DNA of 64,000 nucleotides from Oenanthe sinensis (GCA_028671895.1 CM053794.1:38022501-38086500); one strand, 5' to 3'. Positions 10,934-24,751 are shown, counted from the first letter of the stretch. A program made the numbers and translations. Notes: generated by a model from the sequence alone, not told the origin.

Positions 10934-12542
10934 TCTCTCATTCTATTTCAATTCTATTATATTGTAACTTGACATACTTCTAAGATTCATCCATTTAGAG
11001 GCATGGATCGAAAGTGTTGAATTATGCTAGAGAACTGGATAATGATGCAATTGTCATACGTGTCCATTCAAAACTTTTTGATTGATCATCTCTTCTTGTT
11101 TCTTCATTCGTATCATCTTTGTCGAACTTATTGGGAATGTTTCTATAATCATCTTAAAATTGTGTTTTTCAGTTTTGTTTGTTTTCCATTCCTTAACAGT
11201 TTCAAGTGAAGTTCTGTTGTCTTCTCTCCATGGTGGGATAATGATTTCTTGTTTTTATAATAAATGTCATAGCTTGTGACTCTGTTATTTATTACATCCC
11301 CAATATGTTATTAGGCTAAAGATATTATTACGGTCAATTGTTTGATAGATCAGAACCTTAAATATAAAATCATAAGATGGTTCTTCCCCTAACTGTTTTC
11401 TTTTCCAAATATAGTAGCTACCCTCGTTTGAGGTTCTGGTTTAGGCCAAAAGATCAGTTTTAACCATGAGTTTTATATTTCTAATTTATCAGGCTTCCAG
11501 ATATTCAAATAAAATGTAAAATTACACTAAAGGGCTCTCTTCATGTGGCGTCTCTTGTTTCAATAATTTCATCCCTTTCAGGAGAAGTTGCCTTCCTGTG
11601 GCGTCTCTTGTTTCAATAATTTCATCTTAGTTGCAGATTGAAATGGTTGGGCAGCTGTTAGAGTCTTAAACATTTTCTAGCTTTTAAAGTAGTTGAATAG
11701 TATTATATAAGATTGTTGGGCATTTCATGATTAAAAATTTAATTAGCAAGTAGTCAATATTGGATTTGGCCCACAATAAAAAAAAATAGAGGAGAAAAAC
11801 AGGGACAAAAGAAAAGAAGCCCAATGAACGGCATGATTAGCATTTAGCCATGATTTTGATAATTGTTAAGGGCCATAGCTTCTAAAAGTAAAAATAGTTG
11901 CACACAAATTTTTAATTCCCCCGTCTCTTATACGATTTTTAGCATTTTACTTGTCATATACAAATCGTCAAAATATTACTAATACCCTTGTTCACAACTT
12001 CACATCAATAAATCATTTTGTTACGTAAACAACTAAACACTGTAACATATATATGCACACATGGAAGGACATAGGTAATGTAGAAATCTAGGATACGGTA
12101 ACATTCCTCGATTAATTGCATGGAACTAAAAGAAATACAGAGAGGGAGTTAATTAAAAATAGAATGAAGTATGGAAAGAGAGAAACACATGCAATGCCAA
12201 GCATAATGATTTGTGTTGGCACTTGGCAGTGGCCGGCTCTAGAAGACTGTCTTTAATTAATAATACTCCAGTTGAAAGTTAGATGATCGCATGCACTTAG
12301 CATATGAGATTTGACAAACGTCTTCTTCTGTTTTTCAACCCAGTAAAAACTAAACACACATGAGACATGACTACTACTCTCTTCCGACTCCTTCCAAGTT
12401 CCAACCATTACAACTCTAGCTGAACTCTCTCTCTCTCTCTCTCTATATTGTAGTTTGCATATCCCCGAGCATATAACTTAATTGAAGTTAGAAATAAAAA
12501 TTCTGCAGAGACCATATATATAGTTGTATCTATATATCTCCC
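10934..12542. other. Spacer between AHA1 and TBL genes
   Basis: It begins with the AHA1 3' flank and ends with the TBL promoter/leader, where a CT microsatellite lies at 12426-12444. It contains a 30-bp direct repeat (11544-11573 and 11597-11626). I see no gene. Confidence 0.45.
11544..11626. repeat. 30-bp direct repeat, two copies
   Basis: The word tgtggcgtctcttgtttcaa, continued by taatttcatc, occurs at 11544-11573 and again at 11597-11626, 53 bases apart and identical. The intervening 23 bases differ. Probably a small local duplication. Confidence 0.8.
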
Positions 12543-14942
12543 ATGGCAGATGCAGCAAAGCGTCCACCTATAATCACAGACATAAAATCCCTCTTATCTT
12601 ACCAAAGAAAGAAACGTATTATAACCTTTATCTATGGCTTCATGTTTGGTTTCATTGTCTTCACTGTTGTCTTAGCCTTTAATCCTTCTCCTCAATCTTC
12701 TACACCTTGGTTTTCAAACATCTACAATGCCATCAATACTATCTCAACAGCTAACTCTTCTTCTTCTTCTTTAGATTTATCTTCCAAGTTGTCTTCTGTG
12801 TTTTCTTTCTTTTCCCCAAACTCTACACCACCAAATGGTAATACATCCTACAACACAAACCAGTCTCAAAATAAAGACTTGGGTGGTGATAAAGCTGGAA
12901 ACTTTAGTCCAAATAAGACCATTATTGAAGCTCCTAAGTCTCTGTTGGTACATAATCAGACTCAAAATCAAGACTTGGGTGATAAAGTTGGAGTCTTGAA
13001 GACAAATCAGACTGTTGTTTTGGCTCCAAATTCTTCGGTGAATCATACTGTAGATTCTGTGCCGAATTCTTCAGTGGGGGAAGAAAATGTTAGTGGGAAC
13101 AGAGATAAGAGGGTTGCAGAGACTGGTTTGGTTACAAATGTAACTTCTTCTTTTCCCAAGAGTGAAGAGAATGATACAAGTTCTGGTGTGTCTGTAAATG
13201 AGGAAAGTGAGAAGTTGGTGGAAAAATTAATGAAATGTGATCTGTTTCATGGGGAGTGGGTGAGAGATGATTCGTACCCATTGTACAAACCTGGTTCTTG
13301 TTCACTTATTGATGAACAATTTAATTGTCTTCTTAATGGTAGACCTGATAAAGGCTTTCAGCAGATGAAATGGAAGCCACAGGATTGCACATTACCAAGG
13401 TTTGTTATCAATATCTGATTATCTGTACATTTTGAGGATTTACTTGCATACGTATATGAGTACAGAGTATCCATGTTCTATCCATCATTTTGTATATTTG
13501 GTTCTTTCTGCAGCCAGAGTCACCATCTGCTATGTTGTAGTGATCTGGCTGATATTTTGTGATTGATCCATCAATTTCACTATAAATGTTTTGAAGATTC
13601 CTTAGTTATTTTAATAGGTAATGGATATAACTTGGACATCATTTCTCTTGAACTTTGTTTACAGGTTGGATGGTGGTCATATGTTAGAATTGCTGAGAGG
13701 AAAGAGATTGGTTTTTGTTGGAGATTCTCTGAATAGGAACATGTGGGAGTCTCTAATATGTATCCTTAGAAACTCTGTCAAGGATCAAAGCAAAGTTTAT
13801 GAAGCATCTGGCCAACACCATTTCCGATCAGGAGCTTTTTATTCTTTTATTTTTAAGGTATGTTTTCTTAAAATCCACTCTTCTTGATCAATCATAACAT
13901 CTATCAGATGGTGTCCCTATATGTATGTAATTAGTATATAAGCTGATTACTAAATTAATTGTGTCATAATATATGTCAGGATTATAATTGCACTGTGGAG
14001 TTCTTTGTGTCTCCATTCCTAGTTCAAGAATGGGAGGTGCCAGAGACAAATGGATCGAACAGGGAAACACTAAGACTTGACAAAATTGGGACTTCTGCTG
14101 ATAAATATAAAAGCGCAGATGTTTTAATTTTTAATACTGGACATTGGTGGACTCATCCAAAGACTTCTGAGGGGTAAAATTAAGTTATACTTGGGGATGT
14201 TACTTTAAGTTGATACTCTTACGCATTCTGCTATATCACATGCTTATGTAATTGAAAATTATGAGAACTAAACAAGCTTTTGAATGTTGTAGGAGAGACT
14301 ATTATCAAGAAGGGACACATATTTATCATGAACTTAATGTTATCGAGGCCTTTCGAAGAGCTGTAACAACATGGGCAAGATGGGTGGATGCCAATGTAAA
14401 TCCTTTAAAGACTCTGGTATTCTTTAGAGGATATTCAGCCTCTCATTTCACGTAAGAATTTCATACCATAAAAAAAACCCGACATTAACTGCAAACATGT
14501 TGAATGATACTTTTATTTGATTGTCTAGCATTGTACAATTTAATCATGATTTATGCTTTCAGTTTTAAATAGATCACATCATTTTGACAGGGGAGGGCAA
14601 TGGAATTCCGGCGGACAATGTGACCACGAATCTGAGCCAATTAAGAACGAGACATATCTAGATGCATACCCGCCCAAGATGAGAGTTTTGGAGAAAGTAT
14701 TGAGAAATATGAAGACGAAAGTGTCTTTCTTAAATATTACAAGACTGACAGATTATCGGAAAGATGCTCATCCATCGATATATAGAAAACAGAAATTTTC
14801 AGAAGAGGAGAAGCAATCGCCATTAAGATTCCAGGACTGCAGCCACTGGTGCCTCCCTGGCGTGCCGGATGCTTGGAATGAGCTTCTCTATGCAGAACTG
14901 TTAATTAAACAGCATGAGAAGCAACAACAGACAAGACTATAA
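12543..14942 (+). CDS. TRICHOME BIREFRINGENCE-LIKE (TBL/DUF231) protein
   Basis: TBL proteins are Golgi type II membrane proteins that O-acetylate wall polysaccharides. Exons are 12543-13399, 13665-13857, 13980-14173, 14293-14451 and 14591-14942, giving 584 aa with consistent phases. A basic N-terminus (YQRKKR) precedes one membrane segment at about residues 28-46 (FIYGFMFGFIVFTVVLAF). Residues 47-225 are a Ser/Asn/Thr-rich stem with many N-glycosylation sequons. The TBL domain starts at CDLFHGEWVRDDSYPLY, the GDS esterase motif is in VFVGDSLNRNMWESL, and the C-terminal DxxH motif is in DCSHWCLPGVPDAWNELL. The long stem and the sequence around GDS fit the TBR/TBL1/TBL2 group, but I cannot assign an ortholog. 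Intact, with no odd residues at the catalytic motifs. Confidence 0.93.
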
Positions 14943-15976
14943 GTCTATAAAGGCAAAACAAGCAAAGTAAAGACTTTGTTCAGCTGAAAATGTTGTTCTC
15001 ATAGTTATGTGAACTGTACATGTTCTTCCTTAATTTCTCGAAAATATTAACATATATACGAGCATCATGGAGAAGATCCAAGAAATTTAAGATGTGCTGC
15101 AACAACATTGTGTATAGTACCGAGAGAGAGGCATTAGGCAACTATATTACTAATCACAATGTAATTGCAGAAATTACCTTCAAGCAGTTCCACAATGTAA
15201 TTGCAGAAATTTCAGTCGTGCAAATTTTATAGTATGTCTAAAATTCTCAAATGTATACAATTTTACTCCCAAATTAATATACAATTTGATTTGGGGTGGC
15301 ATAAACTTTTGTTTTAAACATTTGTCCTGTGACACAAACATCGTGTTGAAAAAACTTTTCCTAAAAATGAATTTAGATAACTTACTTAAAATTATAATAA
15401 TTTTATATGTACAGTTAAGTGACAAATTTGTAAATATCATCTTCACTCTCCTGCATTCACATAAATACCCCTCTTTTATTATTTGATTTAACTTTAGGTA
15501 TATTATCTCATGTCATACTCACGAGTTTAAAGTCCTTCACTAAATTATAAATATACGAGATAAGTGAGTAAGAAGCTACCAACACTGATCTCCCGTTAAA
15601 TATGATGAGAAAATGATTTTTGGGAATGAGCTGCAGCCTTGTTTTTGTTAGTTTTTAGTATAAAGGTGGAATATAAGTCGGTAGGAGGGTGTTAAGTGAG
15701 ATGTATATAAATTAAACATGGATATTGTAATACCACGCCACGTTTGTGTTGCAGACATGACATGTCGCATGCGTATTTACTACAAGTCCACTGCTAAAGT
15801 TTTTTATCCTCCTCCTACAAGGAATCATCTTCATCATCGTCTTTGCCGTCCAAATGTATAGACGTGCCTTTATGTCATTTACAATAATTAATTAAGGCCG
15901 GATGTTAAGGATCTTTATTATTATTATTATACTTTGCCATTCTCTTACAAGTTACAAACGTGAGTGATTGCTATTA

Positions 15977-16361
15977 CATCATCTCCAGTTCAACTCTAAC
16001 TCTATATTTACACTTTTATATTATTTTTGTGTAAAATTCGTCTCCAACAAAAGTCTAAAAATTACATTATTTTGGTACAACATCAAAAGTTACACCAAAT
16101 TTGATGCAACTTTTAGAGTTTTTCTAAATCTCAACATTACTATTTCATTCCTTTAACTAAAACAAGTTTTTTCCTTCTATGTACAACAACTTTACTGGTT
16201 TTGTGTTTTAGTTATAAAATAACTTTTATAGTATAACAAAGATTCTATTTGGTGTAAATTTTAGTATGAATGAATTTGAGAGGATTTTAAAAATAATGAA
16301 ACTTTTACACTATTTTGATATAAAAATCACACCAAAATAGTGCAATGAGTTGGAGATACTC
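15977..16361. mobile_element. Tourist-like (PIF/Harbinger) MITE
   Basis: The left end catcatctccagttcaactc and the right end reverse-complemented, gagtatctccaactcattgc, form an imperfect inverted repeat with the common plant MITE core ATCTCCA. Both sides are flanked by TTA (15974-15976, 16362-16364), the 3-bp target of PIF/Harbinger elements. The 385-bp interior is AT-rich and itself partly palindromic (ttacaccaaattt against accaaaatagtgcaa). The ends are diverged, so this is a moderately confident call. Confidence 0.6.
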
Positions 16362-17653
16362 TTAGGACAGTGTATCTATCTGGTACCATTTGACTTTCAC
16401 TGTTTAAAATAGAAGTCTAGATATAACAATTTTGTTAATATTAGGAAAACTAATATATATGGAATGAGATTTTAAAAGATTAAAAAACAAAATATTTCTT
16501 TCTTTCTGCTACTTAAATATTAAAATTCTACATTTACTGTTTAATTTAAATTTATTTATAGTTTATAATGTACAAACAAATTTTTTTTGTTTATTTTTAT
16601 TATTTTTTGAAAGTGGAATTCCAGAAACAACATTCAAACCTCAGCTGTAGGAGTATTATTTTTTTATGTTTCCCCGGACTCCCAGAGAACCACCAAGTAT
16701 GGGTTATAAGAGACAGCTGGATGATCAGAGTCCAGTTTCAAATCTCAATCAAGTATTTTGGGCTGGGCCGGTAACAAGTAGCCCAACTTCTTAGATTACG
16801 TTCACTTGGATGGAATTAAATGAGGCGAGAATATAATGAAATTTATATTTTTATTTGGATGAGATTGGAGAAAATGTTTATAATTTTTATTTTTTCTTTC
16901 ATTCCATTCCAACATATTTGAACTAGAATTCTAACTCACATGTTTTGAAAGGAATGCTCCATTTCATTTTATCATCATTTTCCTTACAATTTCCATCATA
17001 ACAAATTTAAACCCCCTCATGTTTATTCACAATTTACTCATACATTTTTCCTTCTACATAAAATTTGTTTGTAATTTTTCATTTAATTCTTATTAAGTGA
17101 ACACAACTTAGAGGTTCATAATATATTAGGTTTTTTGTGGGTCTTTTGGTGATGGGTTGTATTTTATTAGCATCCTATTTTGTGCGGGTGAGCATTGGTT
17201 GGTTTGGGCGGGTTTGAACCATAAAATCATCCAAACCAAATTTTTCGGTTTTGCAATTTGGCTAACCATAACCATAACTGTTAGTACTATAATCGAACCG
17301 ACCAAATTATAACGGTTCGGTTTGGATGGTTTCATATTCAAATCACTAAAATAAAAATAATATAACTACATACTTGCAAATAATTAGCAAAATAAAATTC
17401 TTGTAAATAAGTGCTTAGATTACATAATGTTTACTTAGAAAATGCTTAATCCCAACAAGAGTGCAAATATTAGTGAAAGATAAATTTTTAATGGCTTCAA
17501 CAAAATTATATTTAGATGTCGGTGAATCTTCAATAATGTTTGTGATTGAGTGATTAAATATTTAAATGTAGTTTTTGCAGAGAACGGTTGCTATATGTAG
17601 GGTCACTGGGTTTGTAAGTAAGTTTGTTTGCTTTATATATCTATACTTTTATA

Positions 17654-19050
17654 TCTATACTATATTATTATAACTAAAAAATTAAAAGTTTTGGTCGTTG
17701 GTATGGTACTGGGTGAACCATAGAAAAGATCTTAACCGTTCAATTTTATATGAACCATAGAAACAATCTTAACCATTAAATTTTAATAAAATATAATTCT
17801 AAAAAGAATATAATCATAGATATAACTCTAACATCAGTAGTTCTCCTTTTATACGAGATATGATAATATTATATTATATTTAAATTATATTCTATATTTT
17901 TTTACGAATCATACTTATCTTATAATTTTTATTTAATATATCATTAAAGTTTATGATAAACAATATGCATTTTTTTAGTTTCTATCCATTTCTCTGTTTT
18001 AATCGCATAACACAAATTACTTATCAAAACACAAGCTCTACTCAAATTAGAAGAACATTTTTTTTATTAGTGTGGGAACCCGCAACCGCTACTCTTTTGG
18101 ATGCGCAGTGGGTAAACCCACATACTCACGCAATAGCCTGCAAACCACGTGAACCAGGTAAACCGCACAAGTTCTCATCAACACCCGCATGTTTAAATTA
18201 GAAGACCGCATCAATACCCTGTATACAACTCTAATTCCTGATAGTCCTCGTTTTATATAACTCATCACGGATAGAATAATATTATATTATATTTAAATTA
18301 TATTTCATGAATATTAAAATAATATATTATTTTATTAAAATTAATTAAATTTTATCACTACGTTATATCTATATTATCTATGCTTTTATTTTATATTATT
18401 AAAAAAAACTTCTCTTTTAAGTACAATATATAGTTGTACTCACAATTTACTAACATGTTTCAATTTTCCTCATCGCTTAAACACTTTAATTTATTTAAAA
18501 TTACAATTTTATAATTAAAAATTTTAAATATTAAAATTATATTATATTATACCTACATTAAAATATACTCGTTTAATTAAAGTTTAATTAAAATATTTGT
18601 AACTCTTTTTATTAATAAAAATTTCCTAATTAAATTTAAAGAAAAATAAAAAGTTTGGTTAGTTGGTCGTCCGTCCGGTAAGTCCTCTTTTTATACAACT
18701 CTTTTTATCATCAATAAGTTTTCTTTTTATACGACTTTTTTATGCAATTATGATATAATTATAATTTAATTTTAAAACATATATATTTTACATATATCTC
18801 TTTCATCGGTGAATCATTTTTTGTACAACAATCTAATAACATATCTCACTTTACTTCTATTTGAAATTACAATTTATTAATTAAATCTCATGGATATTAA
18901 AATAATATTATTATTTTATCTAAAAATAATTTTTATTATATATTATATTATCATAGCCGTTATAATAAAAAATTTTAAATTATATATTTAAATCATATAA
19001 AATAATTAATATATAATTTATTAATTTCGACCGTGCTTTGTACGAATTAT
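17654..19050 (+). mobile_element. Helitron-like element, decayed 3' end
   Basis: The 5' tip tctatactatattattataa follows an A (TC start, A-T insertion rule). The last 500 bases align closely with the end of the element at 33076-34185: the runs taatttaattttaaaacata, acaacaatctaataaca, taattaatatataatttatt and ccgtgcttt recur in order. The 3' end reads ccgtgctttgtacgaatt, so the terminal hairpin and CTAG seen in the other copy have decayed. No Rep/helicase gene is present, so it is non-autonomous. The right boundary is approximate. Confidence 0.7.
18055..18194 (-). mobile_element. 5'-truncated tRNA-derived SINE, antisense
   Basis: Read on the minus strand, this matches the tRNA-unrelated part of the SINE at 33475-33673: gcaggctattgcgtgagt, gtgggtttaccca and gcgggttccca occur in the same order. 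The promoter-bearing tRNA head is missing. An 11-bp direct repeat AAATTAGAAGA flanks it (18044-18054 and 18195-18205), as expected for target-primed insertion. It lies inside the Helitron-like element. Confidence 0.75.
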
Positions 19051-19433
19051 GAATAAATTAAGATAAAACCGAACCAAACCATTATTTTTCGATTTTTAAA
19101 AAATTGAAACCATAACCGGTCCAAATCAGTATAAAACCGTAAATTTGGGTTTGGACGGCTTGGAAAGGTGGGTTTTTGAAATTTTTTCTATTTTGTACTA
19201 CTTATATGAGAAAAAGAAAATAAAAAAGGGGATATAAATAGAGATCGGGGGTGCTGGGGGGTATATGATGGTTGTTTAGTGGGAAGAGACAAGGAGAGGG
19301 TTTATCCCCCGTCTCCAAAACCATCCCTTCCCTGCTCTGTTCTGGTGGTCAAGAACCGACTACATATGCATTGGTGGAGCGAGAGAAACAAGGATAACTT
19401 CACACACACACACACACGGCACCAGGCAAAGCA

Positions 19434-22160
19434 ATGAAGTCTACAACAGCTTCTTCAAAGGCCTCACTCAGCGTTGTGGACCCCTTCTTACTTGAAGCTC
19501 TTCAAAACCCTCGTCACCGTCTCACCAGTTTAGTCTCTCTCTCATCCTCGTGTAATTGTTGTATCTACTGTTATTCTTTTATTTGTGACTTGGGACTTTA
19601 TTCTTTTTACCGTTCTCCCAAGCTGTCAAATATTTTGTTTACCAGTGTTCTTTATGTTCTTGAAATTATTCAACCTAGCTTTATACATTTGCTCAAGAGC
19701 ACAAAGCCATACCAAAGGTCACACACTTCGTTGCTCATACAAATAAAATTAGATTCATTCTCTACACCAATATAGATTTGTAACAGTTTTAATGTATCTT
19801 TGCATGTTTTTAACAACTTAATTGTTTCCCGAGTAGATGCCTTGTAATGTCAACCATCATTTGATGTGCATGTTGCGTTTGTTGATAATTACTTGCTGCT
19901 TGTAGCCTATTGTGTGAACTTGTGATTGATGTGTTATTGAGAGGAACTAATGATTTATTATTTTACGGCCTTTATTTCTCTGTAGATATACTGACTGTCT
20001 GATTGATTTTATAGTTCTGCGAATGGAACTCGATATCCAGAAGTTTTTGCGGAATTCTGATCAACTAGAGTTCGAGTTCCAACATTTCCCGACTTCATAT
20101 CTTCGTCTTGCTGCACATCGTGTTGCTCAGCATTATGGTCTGCTCACCATGGTTCAGGATAATTTCTTGGATGGCGAGGGAACCAGAATACTGGTCAAGA
20201 AAATAGCTGAGACCATATCTCCTTGTGTTTGTTTGTCAGAGGTGCCAATTAAAGAGTCTGAAGGTAAAAGCACTGAGCAGAAAAAAATTGTCATACAATT
20301 AAGGCCCGCTAACGCCTCCTCAAATGGTAATAGTGTGTTGAGGAAACAGAATTCCATTAAAACTGTGGAGGAGAGAAAGGAGGAGTATGATAGAGCACGA
20401 GCTCGTATATTCAGTGGTTCTAGTTCTGAATCCCAAGGTACAGTGTCTCTGAAGCATCACAAAAATGTATGTTCTACTGGGATAGAAAATGAAGGTTCAA
20501 GGAATGCTGTCATGGATATGGAGAGAAACCTAACTAACAGGGACGGCTGTTCCTCATCACCAGTAGCCATTTTAAGGGATAGGGAGAAGGATCTCATAGA
20601 TCCAGATTACGATCGCAGTTACGAGAGGTACACATACAATAGTCTCTCAAGTGAAAGGGTATTAATTGAATTATAGATTTTCTTTCTTTACGGTCATGCA
20701 ATATCTGTAAGTTCTATCTTCTTAGTCCCCCGAAGGAATTGCATTTGATTTTGCTAATTATCATTCCCATTCATCCTCTGTTTCATACACACTCATTTTA
20801 TCATGTCTCTGTCTAGCACCACTAAATTTTCCTACAATACCATTCATCTGTCCATCCTCTCAAGTCTTCTACCTGAAACAATAATGTTTAAGTTGTGTGT
20901 ATATTATCCTTGGAGCTATATAAATGGTCCTGGTTGGATAGCTTGTATAACAGATCATAACATTTCTTCAAGGTTTTAAATTTAAAAAAAGTGCATTAAC
21001 TCGAGTATGTATTTCCTTGTGTATAGCAAATGTTTAATAATATTTGTTGTCTTGTAAAAAAACACGAACAAATAGGTTGAGGGCATTTGGTTTGATGGAA
21101 ACAGTTTTAAGGAGTAATTACTAAAACCAGTAGCAGTTGAGTTGACAGTTTCTTGTATTCAATCTGTTCTGAAATATGTTTACAAGTTGATCAATTGCTT
21201 CAAATCTCTTTGTTTTTGCAGGTATATCAGGAATTTTCCTAATAGTCAAAACTTTGGCTTGACACAGTTTCATATGCAGAATTTTCAGCCTCCACCATAT
21301 CTGCAATATGATACAGTTCTTCCACAGTTGGGACAGATGCCAAACACTCAAGCTTCACCCAGCTACTGCTATAGTAGCCTTGTCCCAAGCCCTTATTGTG
21401 CTAGCAGATCATATCAGTCATCAATGGATGTGGTTTATGTGCAGGTGTCTTCTCCTCCAATGATGTATGCACAATCATATGATCTGCTTAGGCATTCTGT
21501 TTTTCAGGTAGTCTTTTTGTCCCTTTATACATTAGCACACTCCCTTGCACTATTCAGACTGGTTTATAGCTCATACGCTTAGTTTTACTTTAGAAAGTAT
21601 AGATAACCCGGATCCCCCCCCCCCTCAAATCATTGTAATTCATGTGGTGTACTTGAACATTATTTTGTTTGCATTGACAAAAATCATTCTGGGATTTTAT
21701 CTAAAAGGGTTGATATAGGAAAGTGCTAGTATCAGCTAGAATATGTTTATTATAATTAAAGTTTGTTACCAAACATCTCGATCACCTTCAACTTCAAACT
21801 TTGAGCTTTATATGTTTGAGGAATTCTCTAATTCTGCATTCATTCATTATTAGAACTTATATAAGCATACATGTTTTACCGTTGAAAACATTATCCAGTT
21901 TCTAATTTTAGCAAGTATCCCTTGTGCAAAGTGGTCAGGAGTGTTGAAGGTGTGATTTTGAGTTAAATGGCTGGCTTTGTTTTTAATATGTCTTTAGCAA
22001 TTATTTGTCAGCCTTTTGTTGGTTTTCCTTGGTCATGCAGTGTTGGACATGGTACTCATTATGTGTTTGTTACTCATTAATTAGTTGATGAATTCATATA
22101 CTTTTGGCGCAGGCACCTATCTATCAGCAGCCCCTGAGTTTTAATTACTCCAACTACTGA
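19434..22160 (+). CDS. R3H and SUZ domain protein
   Basis: R3H domains bind single-stranded nucleic acid and SUZ motifs bind RNA, so the product is a likely cytoplasmic RNA-binding protein; its exact role is unknown. Exons are 19434-19527, 20015-20627, 21222-21507 and 22113-22160, giving 346 aa with consistent phases. The R3H domain spans about residues 25-95 and has the defining Arg-x3-His in LRLAAHRVAQHYGL. The SUZ motif follows at about 108-165, ending EERKEEYDRARARIF. The C-terminal part is rich in Pro, Gln, Ser and Tyr (PPPYLQYDTVLPQLGQ, QAPIYQQP), a low-complexity tail typical of the family. If intron 2 is retained, the frame stops at 20676 and yields a shorter protein without the tail. 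Confidence 0.9.
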
Positions 22161-22559
22161 ATGCAATTGAAGGTTGCCCTTGCACTCAGACCAATGTTGT
22201 TAGTATTAGTATATTTTTCCGGTAGCAGTTGGGGTTTCTCTTCAACTCTTCAAGGTCTCCGGAGAAGAGTAATATCAGTCACATTATATGTTTTGTTAGT
22301 TTACCTTTTTGTTCTTTGCCAATATTATCAGTAAAATTTCAAATATTAGTGTTTTCTGTAGTCTCACTCTCATATGTTATCTAATTACCTTTGTTCTCTT
22401 CTTTCTTTTTTATTTTTAATTAATAATTTATATTGATATATTACCTGTGGTTTGGGTTTTTTAATGTCACGCCAAAATAACTGAACCAAAAATTAAAAAA
22501 AAACTTTTTATAAAAGTTTTATAACTTTTGGCACATATTTTTAAGTAATTGGAAATAAT

Positions 22560-22800
22560 TATTCCTTTTGAAAAAAAAATTGTTCCTAATTACTTGTCCT
22601 ACTCTTTTCTAATATATTTTTATAAAAGTTTTTTAAAAATACCCTTATATTATCATTCTCAATATATGACTAATTCAAATATATAAACAATTCAACTCAA
22701 TTTAATGCAATTTTGAAGGATAACAAAGAAAATAAATTATTTAACTAATATCTTTTAAGATGTGTGATTTTTTCAAAATAGACAAGTAACAGGGAACCGA
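22560..22800. mobile_element. Degenerate MITE related to 2305-2563
   Basis: Blocks shared in order with 2305-2563 include ccttttgaaaaaaaaattg, ttcctaattact, tatatgactaattcaaatat and taatatcttttaagat. Boundaries are not sharp and no target duplication was found. Confidence 0.45.
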
Positions 22801-24249
22801 GGACATAATATAATTACTGATGAGAAATGCTGAAAAGCTTTTCTCCTTCACATGAACATTCAATATCAATAGACAACTAAAAACCGCGAAGTTGGCCATA
22901 ATTTTTTGCCCCACGCTCGTCATGCCTCAAATGAGTAGCTGCAAGGCTGAATTACAAGAAAGCTTCCTACTATATAAAATAGGATATATACCACAGCATT
23001 CTCTAGAATCTGGTTCACCAACACCAAACTCTAAACTCAGGACTTCCATCAATCAGCATACGATATTGGAATCTGCAGCTATTAAGAGTTTAAATATATG
23101 TGGAATACAGACTTAAGATACATATTGGACTATACATAGATACTAAAACCATGGAAATACAGAAATAAGATTCATGTACTAGTGAGTAATGAGTAATGGC
23201 GCACTGGAGAGTACTGACATAAAGAGGGTATGGGATTAAAGTTGAACTATAAATGGTCTAGACACCAGCAAATCAAGTTCAGTCAAGTAATGGCCTAGAT
23301 TGAAAAAATGATCTGATTAATATTGGGTAGCTCTGCAGTCACCAAGCAGGCCCCTGGGCAGCCCCTTTTCTTTTATTGGTGAAACATGATAGATCATAAA
23401 TGGGAACAACAAATTACTGAAACCATTTGAATTTCAAACACATTTAAAGAAGGTTATGCTTAATATTTAAACTATAAAATCTGCAGACAGGAAGGTTGCA
23501 CTTTGCACCTAAAAGGCATCATGTGCTCGGTCACATATGGTGCACGATTGATAGTACAAGAAAATGAGCTGCTAATTAGATATATAAAAAGATCCCATAG
23601 AAGAAATAATAGTGTGGGAGTCGTAGTAAATTGGATGCAAAGAAAGAGTTATGCTCCTATGAAAATGATAGATATGTTTCTAAAGGAATATATTGCCAGG
23701 CAACTCTATTATGCTGAAGAGTCCTAGTCTACAACACGGAAGTAAACAAGATATTTAAATTCCTATTCAAGAAATAATAGAGAATTTATGTTTTGTTTTT
23801 GGGGCGGGAACAAACGGTCGAGGAAATTGGCCGCCGTCTAAGGTGCAGATTCATAAAAGCGCAAGACCCAATTTTGAAGCGCGACTCACGAATCGCCATT
23901 AATCGCACACTTTTTTACCAAGTGAAAAAATATCACAAGAAAATAATACTTGGCATAATCTTAACATTTAAATATAATATAGCATATATAACATAATAAA
24001 AAAATGTCTATAATGAACCATTAATCAATAATGTTCAATAATTCAAAAGCTTAGGAGTCATTTAGCTCCATCTCCCATCCCTCAAATCCCCGCTCTTCTT
24101 CTTCATCATCTTCATCTATTAGACTTAAGATGTAGAGCGGCCTTTTTCCCTTCCTTTTAAGGGTATTTTTGTCTTTTACTAATCTGAGCGCTTTAGAGTG
24201 TTTTTTTTGTTGCATTTTTTAGCGCTTCACTCGCGCGCTTTTTTTGAAC

Positions 24250-24315
24250 AATTTCATAATCACACTGAAATGCACATTTTTGAATTTCATAATCACACTG
24301 AAATGGACATTTTTG
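24250..24315. repeat. Tandem 33-bp duplication
   Basis: Two adjacent copies (24250-24282, 24283-24315) of a unit starting aatttcataatcacactgaa differ at one base (tgcaca against tggaca). A simple tandem duplication in non-coding DNA. Confidence 0.85.
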
Positions 24316-24751
24316 AATTGCACATCTTGGCGCCATTAATCATGCACGCCTTTAACAACACTGACCAGAAGATTCAAAATTAATAAAAATCTTTATGGCT
24401 TCCTATGCTACCGTATTAAAGAACAAAATCAAAGAAATATACGGTCCATTAATCCACCAACATTATTACTGTAATAATTTACATGTAGAGGTTCATGATA
24501 TTAAAGGGCACAGCATACACCAACAGCTCAATCCCTCACAAACATAATTAGAAACCAAGAACTAAATAAACATAATTAGAAACCAAGAACTACATATCCG
24601 AGTACTAGAAACAACCACAGTAACAAGATAGTTTTAAACTCATATTCTTACTGCAAACACAGAAATAAGTTCCACGGGCTGAACTGATAGTATGTTAAAC
24701 AAGTACGGAAGGTAACAATATAATGTATATGTATATACCCCATTTGCATAT

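Larger units (their letters stand above)
14943..19433. other. Transposon-rich spacer
   Basis: No host gene is visible in 4.5 kb. Listed separately are a Tourist-like MITE (15977-16361), a Helitron-like element (17654-19050) and a SINE inside it. Sequence rich in gaaccgaacc/ggttcggttt words at 17190-17340 and again at 19060-19170 may be two halves of an older hAT-like element split by the Helitron. Just before 19434 is the leader of the R3H gene with an AC microsatellite (19402-19417). Confidence 0.5.
22161..24751. other. Spacer between R3H and MYBC1-like genes
   Basis: It starts with the R3H 3' flank. A MITE-like repeat occupies about 22560-22800 and a tandem 33-bp duplication lies at 24250-24315. 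The stretch 23800-24350 has unusual words rich in gcgc (gcgcttcactcgcgcgc, agcgcgactcacg), probably an old repeat. Short ORFs here look non-coding. The last part is the 3' UTR of the minus-strand MYBC1-like gene. Confidence 0.45.

Noticed and set aside
23800..24380. gcgc-rich words suggesting a CRISPR-like or structured repeat
   Set aside because: Only a two-copy 33-bp duplication is regular; there are no evenly spaced repeats, and CRISPR arrays do not occur in plant nuclear DNA.
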